Below, piece by piece: positions 9,320 through 18,220 of a DNA stretch of 64,000 nucleotides. The position numbers and the translations under genes were made by a program. This stretch comes from Devosia sp. (GTDB lineage: Bacteria; Pseudomonadota; Alphaproteobacteria; Rhizobiales; Devosiaceae), in NCBI GenBank assembly GCA_028290665.1, contig JAQGJK010000025.1, forward strand, positions 1 through 64,000, read 5' to 3'. A model generated the notes under the pieces. That model was not told the origin of the DNA. It worked only from the letters and a program-made list of their open reading frames with translations, and searched no databases. Position 1 is the stretch's first letter; every line of letters starts with the position of its first letter.

Positions 9320-10348
9320 ATGGATGCATCTGTCACCAGCCGTGCCATCCTGTCGTGCAGTAACATGACCTGTGAGCTGGACTCCGTGAGCGGTCCGCTC
9401 AACATCCTGCATGACATCAATTTTTCTATCAACCCACGCCGTGCCTTAGGCATCGTCGGTGAATCGGGCGCCGGCAAGTCCATGCTGGTAAAAGCCATCA
9501 TGGGCATCGCCCCTCGGAGCCTGCGCATCCACGGCAAGATCGAACTCGACGGGCAGGACCTGTCCAAGCTGCGCCCAAAGGTTCGCCAGAAACTGATAGG
9601 CCGCCGGGTTGGCATCGTGTTCCAGAATCCGATGACCTCGCTCAATCCCTTCGTGCAGATCGGCCGGCAGATCGAGGATAGTGGCCGTGTTCACCTCAGG
9701 CTCAACCATCGCGAGGCCAAGCGCCGGGCCATTGAACTGCTATCCCTAGTCGGCATTGCTGACCCGGAGGATTGTTACGACTATTATCCGCACCAGTTCT
9801 CGGGTGGCATGAAGCAGCGCATCATGATCGCCGCGGCGCTGATCTGCGAGCCCGACCTGCTGATTGCCGACGAGGCAACCACCGCACTCGACGTGACCGT
9901 GCAAAAGGAAGTGCTGGACCTGCTGCAGACTATCCAAGCCGAACGGCAAATGTCGATGATCTTGGTCTCACACAATCTGGGTGTGGTGGCCGGCCGGACC
10001 GACGAAATCCTCGTGCTTTACGGTGGGAGCGTGGTCGAATACGGGCCGACCGCCGAGGTCTTCCGCAATCCGCGCCACCGCTATACTGAGGCGTTGCTCT
10101 CGGCCATGCCGCGTATGGACCAACCGGCCCATACGCGCCTCCGAACCATACCTGGTCAGCCGCCAAACCTGACCAGCCGGCCCAAGGGCTGCCCATTCGC
10201 GCCGCGCTGCCCTGCGGCCCAGGCAAAGTGTCACGAGGTGATGCCCACGATGAGCCCTGCCCTGGCGCCCGGACACCGCTTCGCCTGCCACTTTCCTCTC
10301 CCCGAGATCGCTCGCCCTGTTATAGCGGAGTTCGCCAATGTCCAGTGA
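9320..10348 (+). CDS. ABC transporter ATPase (DppD/OppD type)
   Basis: A 342-residue ATP-binding subunit. Walker A is GESGAGKS near 49, the signature is FSGGMKQR near 161, and Walker [13 protein letters not shown] near 181. The C-terminal oligopeptide domain has [14 protein letters not shown] near 295-308, the four-cysteine arrangement seen in OppD/DppD that can bind an Fe-S cluster. It starts at ATG 9320, immediately after the permease stop, and overlaps the next ATPase gene by 11 bases. Confidence 0.92.
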   Translation: MDASVTSRAILSCSNMTCELDSVSGPLNILHDINFSINPRRALGIVGESGAGKSMLVKAIMGIAPRSLRIHGKIELDGQDLSKLRPKVRQKLIGRRVGIVFQNPMTSLNPFVQIGRQIEDSGRVHLRLNHREAKRRAIELLSLVGIADPEDCYDYYPHQFSGGMKQRIMIAAALICEPDLLIADEATTALDVTVQKEVLDLLQTIQAERQMSMILVSHNLGVVAGRTDEILVLYGGSVVEYGPTAEVFRNPRHRYTEALLSAMPRMDQPAHTRLRTIPGQPPNLTSRPKGCPFAPRCPAAQAKCHEVMPTMSPALAPGHRFACHFPLPEIARPVIAEFANVQ

Positions 10349-11345
10349 CACCACGATGGCGGAGCCGATCCTCACTGCCACCAACCTCTCTGTCGGATTC
10401 ATGCGCGGAGGCAAGGAAATGAAGGCAGTCGATGACATTTCCTTCAGCGTCGCCGCCGGCGAAACGCTTGGTCTGGTTGGCGAGAGCGGCAGCGGCAAGA
10501 CCACAATCGGTCGCGCCATCCTGCGACTGCTCCCCAGTGCCAACACCACATCAGAGGGCTCTATTACTTATAAAGGCGCTGACATCACCGGCCTGTCCAA
10601 AACCGATATGCGCAACATGCGCGGCCGTCTGCAGATGATCTTTCAGGACCCGCTGTCCTCTTTCAATCCGCGCCGCAACGTCGAAGATATTGTCGCCGAA
10701 GGCCTGGTAATTCAAGGCAGGCCAGCTACGGACCGGCGGGAGCGCGTTAAGGCGGCTCTTGCCGATGTGGGCTTCGACCTCGAAGCCGTCGCCGGCCGCC
10801 GGCCGCACCAGTTTTCCGGCGGCCAGTGCCAGCGCATCGCCATTGCAAGAGCACTCGCCGTGCAGCCGGAGCTGATCGTCTGCGACGAGCCGGTGGCGTC
10901 GCTCGATGTGTCGGTGCAGGCGCAAGTGATCAACCTGCTGCAGGACATCCGGGAGTCGCGCAAGCTGGCGCTGATCTTCATCTCGCATGATCTTGCAGTG
11001 GTCAAAAATGTCAGTGACCGCGTCGCCGTGCTCTACATGGGCCGCATCGTCGAGATCGGCACCGGGCCGGAAATCTATGAGCGGCCGGCGCATCCTTATA
11101 CCCGGACGCTGCTTGAAGCGGTGCCAGTGGTCGATGCTAGCCGCAAGCTCGAACCCGATGGCCGGCGCACGGTAATGCCGTCGCGCAACCGGCCGCAGTC
11201 AGGCTGTGCGTTCCGCGGCCGCTGCCCCCGCGCCAGCACCATTTGCGAAACCACCATTCCCATATTGGGGCAGGCGCCACGCGGGCAGATGGTCGCTTGC
11301 CACCATCCGCATGACGAGCCAGCGCCTGGCATAGCTGCGGCTTGA
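10338..11345 (+). CDS. ABC transporter ATPase (DppF/OppF type)
   Basis: A 335-residue second ATP-binding subunit. Walker A is GESGSGKT near 49, the signature FSGGQCQR near 158, and Walker B LIVCDEPVASLD near 178. The C-terminus has CAFRGRCPRASTIC, again the cysteine set of the oligopeptide ATPase extension. Together with the preceding subunit it makes the heterodimeric motor, completing a five-part importer spread over 4702-11345. Confidence 0.92.
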   Translation: MSSDTTMAEPILTATNLSVGFMRGGKEMKAVDDISFSVAAGETLGLVGESGSGKTTIGRAILRLLPSANTTSEGSITYKGADITGLSKTDMRNMRGRLQMIFQDPLSSFNPRRNVEDIVAEGLVIQGRPATDRRERVKAALADVGFDLEAVAGRRPHQFSGGQCQRIAIARALAVQPELIVCDEPVASLDVSVQAQVINLLQDIRESRKLALIFISHDLAVVKNVSDRVAVLYMGRIVEIGTGPEIYERPAHPYTRTLLEAVPVVDASRKLEPDGRRTVMPSRNRPQSGCAFRGRCPRASTICETTIPILGQAPRGQMVACHHPHDEPAPGIAAA

Positions 11346-11354
11346 GGACGGACC

Positions 11355-11852
11355 ATTAACAAGCTGGATTTTCCGGCGCAGGCCTGGCCTGACATGTGCG
11401 CCGCTTACCGTGATACGGATTTGGCGGGGGCCTGCCTGGCCCTGCAGCAGGCCTTTTCGGTCGATGTGCCGCTGCTGCTAGTTCTGAGCCTGGCCGACCG
11501 TGCCAGCTATGGCCTGGCGCCGGACACCATCGCAGCGCTGGAAAGCGGTGCCCGAACCTGGCGCGACACGGTCATCGTGCCGCTGCGCCAGACCCGGCAG
11601 GTCATGAAGTACCGCTTTACTGCGCCTGCTGAAGTGGCTTTTCGCGAGGATATCAAGCGTGCCGAACTCAAAGCCGAACACCTGCACGTGCTGCGCCTGG
11701 CGAAACTCGTGCCCGCACCGCTTGCGGCGATGCCATCCGCCGCGCGTCACTATCTTGCGGCCTGCGGCCTGACGCACGCAGCGGCCGACGACTTCATCGA
11801 AACTTTTGCCTCCGCCTACGCGGCGCAGATCGAAAGAGTAGAACATGAGTGA
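11355..11852 (+). CDS. TIGR02444 (DUF2390) family protein, likely ATT start
   Basis: A small protein of unknown function. CLALQQAFSVDVPLLLVLSLA and VIVPLRQTRQVMKYRF match the two conserved blocks of the TIGR02444 family. The family's usual N-terminus (an aromatic stretch about 12 residues before the first block) is encoded upstream of the first ATG at 11394: FPAQAW is read from 11370. No ATG, GTG or TTG exists between the previous stop (11343-11345) and 11394, so translation probably begins at ATT 11355, with GAGGA seven bases upstream, or at CTG 11364; starting at 11394 would give 152 residues and trim the domain. The stop overlaps the next gene by eight bases. Confidence 0.65.
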   Translation: MNKLDFPAQAWPDMCAAYRDTDLAGACLALQQAFSVDVPLLLVLSLADRASYGLAPDTIAALESGARTWRDTVIVPLRQTRQVMKYRFTAPAEVAFREDIKRAELKAEHLHVLRLAKLVPAPLAAMPSAARHYLAACGLTHAAADDFIETFASAYAAQIERVEHE

Positions 11853-13227
11853 CTTTGACAGCGTGATCCGCGGCCGCTTCGTCGGCGAAGATGGCATTGT
11901 CGAAAATGCCTTTGCCGCCATTCGCGACGGCAAGATCGCCCATCTCGGCACTGGCACGCCGCCCGCTGCCGGGGATGTGCATGACTTTGGCGATGCCATC
12001 GTGCTGCCTGGCGTCATCGATGGCCAAGTGCATTCCCGCTCGCAGAAGGATCAGGAAGACTTCCTCTGGTCGACCCGCTCGGCGGCGGCCGGAGGCGTGA
12101 CCACTATTGTCGACATGCCATACGATGCTGGCCTGCTGATCTCGACCGGCGCATTGATCCGCGAGAAGGCGCGTAGCGCTGCCGAGCAGGCGCGGGTCGA
12201 TTTTGCGCTGTACGGCACGATCCGCCCATCCGAAGGTCCGGCCCATATCGCCGCCATGGCCGAGGCCGGCGCGGCCGCCTTTAAATTCTCCACCTTCGAT
12301 ACTGATCCCAACCGCTTCCCGCGCATCCCGACGCCACTGCTCTACGCTGCCTTTGCCGAGGTAGCCAAATGCGGCCTGATCGCCGGAGTGCACAATGAGA
12401 ACGATGAGTGCGTCAAGGTCTGGAGCGAAGCCATTATGGCGACGGGCCGCACCGACTATCGCACCCATGGCGAAAGCCGTCCGCCGATTGCCGAGACCCT
12501 GGCCATTGCCGAGGTCTACGAGATTGCCGAGGCGACAGGATGCCCCGCCCACATCGTGCATTGCTCGGTCGGTCGGGGCTATGAACTGGCCCAGTCGTAT
12601 CGTTCCCAAGGTGTCGACGCGACCATCGAGGCCTGCATCCACTATCTGGTATGCAGTGAGGAAGAGGACGTCTCTCGCATGCTCGGCCGTGCCAAGTGCA
12701 ACCCACCGATCCGCTCGATGGCCGAGCGCGAGAAACTCTGGCAGCACTTGGCGGCAGGGCATATCACCATCGTTTCGACCGACCACGTGTCCTGGGGACT
12801 CCCCCGCAAGTCGTCGCCGGTCATGCTAGAAAACGCGTCGGGCATGCCCGGCCTCGAAGTGCTACCAAGCCTGCTTCTCGATGGCCTGACCGACCGTGGC
12901 CTGCCGCTGACCCATGCGGCAAAACTGCTGGCCTCCAACCCGGCACGGCTGTTTCGCATCGCCGATCAAAAGGGTGGTTTCGGTCTTGGTCTCGATGCTG
13001 ATTTCGCGGTGTTTGCCGAACGGCCGCGCTATTACGACGCGGCTGCCAGCGGGCACAACGTCGTTGGCTGGAGCCCCTACGAAGGCCGCTTGATCCGGCA
13101 TGCGCCGGTGGCGACGTTCCTGCGTGGCGGCCTGGTGTTCGATGGCACGAATGTGTTGGCGCGGCCAGGGAATGGCCGTTTCGTCAAGCCGAACCGGCCG
13201 GTGGCCCCGGCGAGTGTCGCCGCATGA
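11845..13227 (+). CDS. Hydantoinase/allantoinase-like cyclic amidohydrolase
   Basis: A 460-residue enzyme of the dihydroorotase/allantoinase/hydantoinase branch of the amidohydrolase superfamily; these open cyclic amides or ureides. The metal-site motifs are PGVIDGQVHSR near 53-63, FKFS near 147 with the lysine that is normally carboxylated, GVHNEND near 177, IVHCSV near 233 and STDHVSW near 308. The first histidine of the usual HxH is Gln here, a substitution known in some dihydroorotase-like proteins. Downstream stands an M20 hydrolase, so the pair can open a ring and then cleave the ureido product. Substrate could be hydantoin, allantoin or a 5-substituted hydantoin. ATGA overlap with the next gene. 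Confidence 0.85.
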   Translation: MSDFDSVIRGRFVGEDGIVENAFAAIRDGKIAHLGTGTPPAAGDVHDFGDAIVLPGVIDGQVHSRSQKDQEDFLWSTRSAAAGGVTTIVDMPYDAGLLISTGALIREKARSAAEQARVDFALYGTIRPSEGPAHIAAMAEAGAAAFKFSTFDTDPNRFPRIPTPLLYAAFAEVAKCGLIAGVHNENDECVKVWSEAIMATGRTDYRTHGESRPPIAETLAIAEVYEIAEATGCPAHIVHCSVGRGYELAQSYRSQGVDATIEACIHYLVCSEEEDVSRMLGRAKCNPPIRSMAEREKLWQHLAAGHITIVSTDHVSWGLPRKSSPVMLENASGMPGLEVLPSLLLDGLTDRGLPLTHAAKLLASNPARLFRIADQKGGFGLGLDADFAVFAERPRYYDAAASGHNVVGWSPYEGRLIRHAPVATFLRGGLVFDGTNVLARPGNGRFVKPNRPVAPASVAA

Positions 13228-14507
13228 CCGATCTGCGAGTGAACACCCCGGTTCAGGTCGATCGTGACCAGCTTCAGCGTGACTTCGATGCGCTGGCCGA
13301 ACTGACCGAGCCCGGTCGACCGTGGACGCGTCGCTCGTTCACGCCGATGTTTCTCAAGGGCCGTGAATATCTTGCCCGTCGCTTTGGGGAAGAGGGGCTG
13401 GCCGTATCGATCGATGCCTCCGGCAACCTGCTCGGTCGCTGGACCGGCACTGATGTCAATGCGCCGGTGCTGATGATCGGCTCGCACAGCGATACCGTGC
13501 CTAGCGGCGGCCGTTTCGATGGCATTGCCGGCATTCTTAGTGGCCTCGCGGCTATTCGGGCGCTGCGGCTATCGGGTCACCAGCCGGCCCGTAGTATCGA
13601 ATTGGTCGATTTCCTGGCTGAAGAGCCGAGCGAATGGGGTCTGTCCTGTATCGGCAGCCGGGGCATGGTGGGTGCATTGGGCGAAGATCACTTTGCCATG
13701 CTTGGACCCGATGCTGAACGCCTCGATACAGCGATTGCGCGGATGGGGGGAGAGCCCTCGCAGATTGCTGCTTCGGTTCGCCAGGATGTAGGCGCATTCG
13801 TCGAAATTCATATCGAGCAGGGGCCGGTACTCGAAGCCGAAGACATTTCGCTCGGAATCGTCAGCGGCATCGCCGGCATTGCCCGCGTCCGCCTCCGGCT
13901 TGAAGGCAAAGCCGGTCATGCTGGCACTGTGCCCATGTGCATGCGGGCCGATGCTGGCATGGCCCTGGCCCGCCTGATGCTTTCGCTGCGAGGTGCTGCC
14001 CGGGAAGAAGCGGACAAGGGTCGCGGCCACTTCACCGCCACCATCGGCGTCATAAAACTCGAACCCAATGGCGCCAATGTAGTGCCGGGCGCGGCCGAGG
14101 CAATTGTCGATATTCGGGCCGAAAATGATGCGGCCATGGATAGCTATCTGGCTGCCGTTTCAGATCATGCCACTGCAGCTGCTGCCGCAGAAGCATGCCG
14201 GGTGGCCGCGGTCGAAACACTGAGCAAGACCCGGGCCGTTGCTTGTGATCCGCGCCTGCAGGCGATCATTGGCGATGCCGCCAAGATCCATGGCCTGGCC
14301 ACCCGTCCCCTTGCATCCGGCGCCGGGCATGACGCGGCCTTCGTGGCCCGCATTGCGCCTGCTGCCATGATCTTCGTGCCTTCCAGAGGCGGCATCAGCC
14401 ATGCCCCCGAGGAGTGGACGGACACCGAATCCATCGCCCGCGCCGCCGATGTACTGGCGTCGACCCTCGCAACCCTCGACCAGCGGCCGCTGACACAAGC
14501 CGCCTGA
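13224..14507 (+). CDS. M20 Zn hydrolase, N-carbamoyl-amino-acid / allantoate amidohydrolase type
   Basis: A 427-residue Zn-dependent amidohydrolase of the M20 group that includes L-carbamoylase, beta-ureidopropionase and allantoate amidohydrolase. It shows IGSHSDTVPSGGRFDG near 86-101, FLAEEPSEWG near 130, EIHIEQGPVLE near 194, GKAGHAGTVPM near 228, and a late SGAGHDAAF and SRGGISHAPEEW, which carry the metal and substrate residues. It acts on the ureido acid made by the preceding ring-opening enzyme, releasing CO2 and ammonia plus an amino acid, or works on allantoate. The ATG overlaps the upstream stop, showing tight coupling of the two steps. Confidence 0.87.
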   Translation: MTDLRVNTPVQVDRDQLQRDFDALAELTEPGRPWTRRSFTPMFLKGREYLARRFGEEGLAVSIDASGNLLGRWTGTDVNAPVLMIGSHSDTVPSGGRFDGIAGILSGLAAIRALRLSGHQPARSIELVDFLAEEPSEWGLSCIGSRGMVGALGEDHFAMLGPDAERLDTAIARMGGEPSQIAASVRQDVGAFVEIHIEQGPVLEAEDISLGIVSGIAGIARVRLRLEGKAGHAGTVPMCMRADAGMALARLMLSLRGAAREEADKGRGHFTATIGVIKLEPNGANVVPGAAEAIVDIRAENDAAMDSYLAAVSDHATAAAAAEACRVAAVETLSKTRAVACDPRLQAIIGDAAKIHGLATRPLASGAGHDAAFVARIAPAAMIFVPSRGGISHAPEEWTDTESIARAADVLASTLATLDQRPLTQAA

Positions 14508-14555
14508 CTTCCGGCGCCGGTGTCTACGGCGACCTCACCCAAAGGAAAGAATTCA

Positions 14556-16169
14556 ATGAGCAGCATAATCCTGGACGGCGATAGCTTCACCATCGAGCAG
14601 GTCGTCCGTATCGCGCGTGAAGGGGTCAAGGTCGAATTGGCGCCCGCAGCCCGCGCCGAAATCATCAAGAAGCGCGCCTATATCGAGGAAAATTGGCTGA
14701 CCGAGAACGCTCCGGCGACATATGGTTTCAATACCGGCGTCGGCAAGCTCAAGGACTACAAGATTGCCCAAGTGGACAATGAGCAGTTCCAGCTTAATAT
14801 CGTGCTGTCGCACTGCTCGGGGCTCGGTGATCCCGCATCCGAGGAAATCGTCCGCGCCATGATGGCCGTGCGCATCAATGCCTTCTGCGTCGGCGTTTCC
14901 GGCCTGCGCATCGAGGTCGTCGATCGCTTGGTTGCGATGCTCAACAATGGCGTGCATCCCGTTGTGCCGATCCAAGGTTCGGTCGGCGCCTCCGGCGATC
15001 TGGCACCGCTGGCCCATATGGTGTCGGTGCTAATCGGCTACGAGAAGGCAGAGGCGTATTACAAAGGCGAGCGTATGTCAGCTCCCAAGGCGCTGGAGTT
15101 GGCCGGCATTTCGCCGATCAAGTTCGATCTCAAGGCCAAGGATTGTCTGGCGCTGATCAATGGCAACAGCCTCTGCGCCGGCATGGGTTCGCTCACTATC
15201 TGGGATGCCGAGCAGTTGATGAAGACCGCCGATGCCGTCGCCGCACTCAGCCTTGAAGCCATCCGGGGCGAGCAGGCAGCGTTCGACGCGCGCATCCATG
15301 CAGTACGCAAGCAGCCTGGCCAGATCAACGCCGCGGAGAACGTACGCCGTATGGTAAAAGGTTCGCGCCGCACCTCGGAGTCCGCGCGTGCCGTGCATCT
15401 AGAAGATGATATCCTGCACCCCAACTTCCACCCGCGCATTCAGGATCAGTACTCGTTCCGCTGCCTGCCGCAGGTTCATGGCAGCTGCCGCGACCAGCTG
15501 GATCACGCCAAGGTGCTGATGACACGCGAGCTCAACGCCGCCACAGACAATCCCTTGGTGTTTTGGAACGACGCGGGCGCGCTAGAATTCCTCTCCGGCG
15601 GCAACTTCCACTGCGAGCCCATCGCGTTCGCCATGGATTTCCTCGCTATCGCACTGATCGAAATCGGCAATATCTCCGAGCGTCGCCTGTTCGCCCTCTG
15701 CGACACCACACTGAATTACGGCTTGCCGCCCAACCTGGCCGGCCACCCGATCGGGCTCAACTACGGCTATGGCATCCTTTCCACCGCCGCTGCCGCCATC
15801 GCTTCGGAAAATAAGACGCTGGCTTTCCCTGCAGTCGCCGACACTATCCCCACCAAGTCGAGTCAAGAAGATCACGTTTCGATGGCTCCTTGGTCGTGCC
15901 GCAAGGCACAGCAGGTACTGTCCAACCTGCCCAAGATCATCGCCGTCGAGTGCCTGCTGGCCACAAAGGCTATCTTCCTCACGCGCAATGCCCTGGGCCA
16001 GTTCGCCCTCGGCCAGGGTACACAGGCGATCTACGATGCCGTGGCCGACGTGGTGCCGCTGCAGGAGCAGGACGGCTACATGCAGGACCAGATCCTGCCG
16101 ATGATCAAGCTGCTCAATGACGGCAAGGTTCTGGATGCAGCTCAGGGTGCCGTCGGCGCCTTGAACTAA
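14556..16169 (+). CDS. Histidine/aromatic amino acid ammonia-lyase family (MIO enzyme)
   Basis: A 537-residue MIO-type ammonia-lyase, which removes ammonia from an amino acid to give an acrylate. The MIO-forming Ala-Ser-Gly lies in GSVGASGDLAPL near 144-155. YGFNTGVGKL near 50 and QEDHVSM near 430 match the family. The selectivity position is VLSHCSGLG, with Ser-His as in histidine ammonia-lyase rather than the Phe-Leu of phenylalanine or Leu-His of tyrosine lyases, so a histidine-like or other heteroaryl substrate is favoured. No urocanate hydratase or imidazolonepropionase lies nearby, so this is not a standard hut operon. ATG 14556 follows AAAGGAAAG; an in-frame GTG at 14520 is less likely. 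Confidence 0.85.
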   Translation: MSSIILDGDSFTIEQVVRIAREGVKVELAPAARAEIIKKRAYIEENWLTENAPATYGFNTGVGKLKDYKIAQVDNEQFQLNIVLSHCSGLGDPASEEIVRAMMAVRINAFCVGVSGLRIEVVDRLVAMLNNGVHPVVPIQGSVGASGDLAPLAHMVSVLIGYEKAEAYYKGERMSAPKALELAGISPIKFDLKAKDCLALINGNSLCAGMGSLTIWDAEQLMKTADAVAALSLEAIRGEQAAFDARIHAVRKQPGQINAAENVRRMVKGSRRTSESARAVHLEDDILHPNFHPRIQDQYSFRCLPQVHGSCRDQLDHAKVLMTRELNAATDNPLVFWNDAGALEFLSGGNFHCEPIAFAMDFLAIALIEIGNISERRLFALCDTTLNYGLPPNLAGHPIGLNYGYGILSTAAAAIASENKTLAFPAVADTIPTKSSQEDHVSMAPWSCRKAQQVLSNLPKIIAVECLLATKAIFLTRNALGQFALGQGTQAIYDAVADVVPLQEQDGYMQDQILPMIKLLNDGKVLDAAQGAVGALN

Positions 16170-16178
16170 GCGGGCTCA

Positions 16179-16211
16179 GGACCCGCGGCATGTTCTCCCT
16201 GCCGCGGGTCC
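16179..16211 (+). terminator. Strong hairpin after the ammonia-lyase gene
   Basis: GGACCCGCGGCA at 16179-16190 pairs with TGCCGCGGGTCC at 16200-16211, a perfect 12-base stem with a nine-base loop. There is no U-run after it. It probably ends the long catabolic transcript or stabilises it, separating it from the regulator gene. Confidence 0.75.
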
Positions 16212-16276
16212 ACATCTCACTTGCGTGATCGGGTTTGAACTTGAGCACTGTAGCGCCACGCACTATTGTGCCGGTC

Positions 16277-18154
16277 ATGGACAAAGTGGGCATCGAGCTT
16301 TCACTGCTGTCGAAGTTCGTCCTGGCCTGCCAGTTCCCACGCCTTGCCCATGCCGCAGCCCAGCTGGCCCAGACGCCGTCGGCGCTCAGTATCGCCTTGC
16401 ACGGTCTAGAGGACCGGCTGGGGCTCAAGCTGTTCATTCGCCGGGGCGGTGGGCTGGATCTGCTCCCGGCGGCTTTCTGGCTGTTCCGCTCCAGTGCTCA
16501 ACTGCTGTATCTCGAACAACATGCCCGCCAGACCCATCACCATCTTAGCAAGACCCGCGTCCGGCTGACCATCGAGGTTGACCTGAGCTTTGCCATCGGG
16601 CGGGTCTCCAAAGCTCTGCTTCGCACGGGCCAGGACCTGATTGCCAGTCATCCGGAGATCCTGCTGGACTGGCGCTTTGCCGGTCTGGCCCAGGACGATT
16701 TCGGCGAGCCGACGGGCCTTGCGGCCCCCGAACTGCTGCCTGCGGAAGTGGCGCAAATCCGGATTCTCTACCGTTCGGCCAAGGCGGGCGCCAGTTCTTC
16801 CATGCCTCTCTATGACGATCCGTGGATCGTTGTCGGCAGCCAGGGGAGTTCGGTCGCGCAAACCTTCTCCCATGACCCGCTGACGTTGCTGCGAATGCGT
16901 AGCGAAGTTATTGCAGCTATGACCGATTTTGCCGCCGCGCGCGGCTTTATCCGGCAGTTGCAATTCCGCGACGAAGATCCCTCGCAATTGGCGCCGCTGC
17001 TGCTCGAGAATCCACAGATGCGTCTGCTGATGCCATCCAACCTGCTGCCGACCCGGCTGGGTCTGGCGCGGCATGAATCGGCGCCATTTGAACCCCGCTT
17101 CGTGTCTACGCTCTATGGTGAGGTGAGTGGTGCTGCGGCGCAGCACGGGGCGGTGTTCCTCGACAGGCTGCGTCACAACCTCGCCGATGAGCAGAGCGTC
17201 ATCTTCACTCCGCAACTGACGGCACGGCAGGTGCACTATTTCAACCTTGCCGCGCATGCCGGCAGCATTTCAGCCGCCGCCCGCATTGCCAATGCGGCAC
17301 AATCATCCGTCTCCAAGCATATTTCGCAGATGGACACGGTAATGGGTACCCCGCTGCTGAGCCGGCGCGAGGACGGCGCCAGCCTGACCGAACTAGGCCG
17401 GTCCGTGCGGCCATTCATGGCTGGTATCGAAGAGAGGCAGGATTGGATTATACGCAAGGCGCATGACATTGCTGCCCATTCGCAGGCGCGCGTCACCATC
17501 GGTACGCTGCCCAGTTCCGGACACGACAGTGCGCTCACTGAGAAGATCGCTCAGGTGGTGACCAAGATACATGCCCGGCACCCGGACTGGCAATTGCACG
17601 TTGTGGAACACTCCAACACCGTGCTGCACGAGCGCGTCCGGCACGGCGACCTGAACCTCGCCGTCGTCGGCATGGTCAATGCGCAGGTTGCGCGAATTGG
17701 CCTCGGCCCAAGTGAACCGCTGTCGGTCATTGGCAATCCGGCGATCGATTTCGGCGGCCGCAAGGTGCTTGGCCTCCAGGATGTTTGCGCCCTGCCGCTG
17801 GTGCTTGGCCGGCTCCACCTGAGCATACACCAGAGCTTTGTCGAGGCGGCACGGGAACGCTCGCTACGGCTCAAGACCGCTGTCGAGGTAGGATCGCTGG
17901 CCTTGGCCATCGCCATGGTCCGGCAAGCACCGCTTTGCACAGTGCTTCCGGCGTCATCGGTTCGGCGGGATATCGAGGCGGGCAATCTCGTGGCCGTGCC
18001 GATCCGGGAAGGTGAGCTGTCGGGTTCGCTCTCGGTAATTTTCTCGGCCGAGCGGGAATTGTCCGAAGCCGAGCGCATCATCGTTCAGGAATTCGTCCGC
18101 GTATTTCGGCCCGGACGCGAACGTCAGGGGGAAGAAAGGCGATTAGAAGCCTGA
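16277..18154 (+). CDS. Tandem double-LysR transcriptional regulator
   Basis: A regulator of about 625 residues, twice the normal LysR length of about 300. The first half has a LysR winged helix-turn-helix near residues 8-66 (LAHAAAQLAQTPSALSIALHGLEDRLGLKLF) followed by a poorly conserved ligand domain. The second half repeats the plan: HTH near 315-375 (SISAAARIANAAQSSVSKHISQM) and a clearer LysR ligand domain near 400-605. No stop or frameshift separates the halves. I start at ATG 16277; a TTG at 16235 adds 14 residues. It is the only regulator beside the catabolic genes, so it probably controls them. Confidence 0.85.
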   Translation: MDKVGIELSLLSKFVLACQFPRLAHAAAQLAQTPSALSIALHGLEDRLGLKLFIRRGGGLDLLPAAFWLFRSSAQLLYLEQHARQTHHHLSKTRVRLTIEVDLSFAIGRVSKALLRTGQDLIASHPEILLDWRFAGLAQDDFGEPTGLAAPELLPAEVAQIRILYRSAKAGASSSMPLYDDPWIVVGSQGSSVAQTFSHDPLTLLRMRSEVIAAMTDFAAARGFIRQLQFRDEDPSQLAPLLLENPQMRLLMPSNLLPTRLGLARHESAPFEPRFVSTLYGEVSGAAAQHGAVFLDRLRHNLADEQSVIFTPQLTARQVHYFNLAAHAGSISAAARIANAAQSSVSKHISQMDTVMGTPLLSRREDGASLTELGRSVRPFMAGIEERQDWIIRKAHDIAAHSQARVTIGTLPSSGHDSALTEKIAQVVTKIHARHPDWQLHVVEHSNTVLHERVRHGDLNLAVVGMVNAQVARIGLGPSEPLSVIGNPAIDFGGRKVLGLQDVCALPLVLGRLHLSIHQSFVEAARERSLRLKTAVEVGSLALAIAMVRQAPLCTVLPASSVRRDIEAGNLVAVPIREGELSGSLSVIFSAERELSEAERIIVQEFVRVFRPGRERQGEERRLEA

Positions 18155-18220
18155 CCTCGTGCTGCGGCGTGGTCACGCTGATGGAGGAGGACTTCGGCTT
18201 TTCCTTTGGGAAACTGAACC

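Noticed and set aside
14556-16169. Naming the lyase ergothionase
   Set aside because: The context is partly suggestive, but I cannot verify ergothionase-specific residues, and no thiourocanate hydratase is present.
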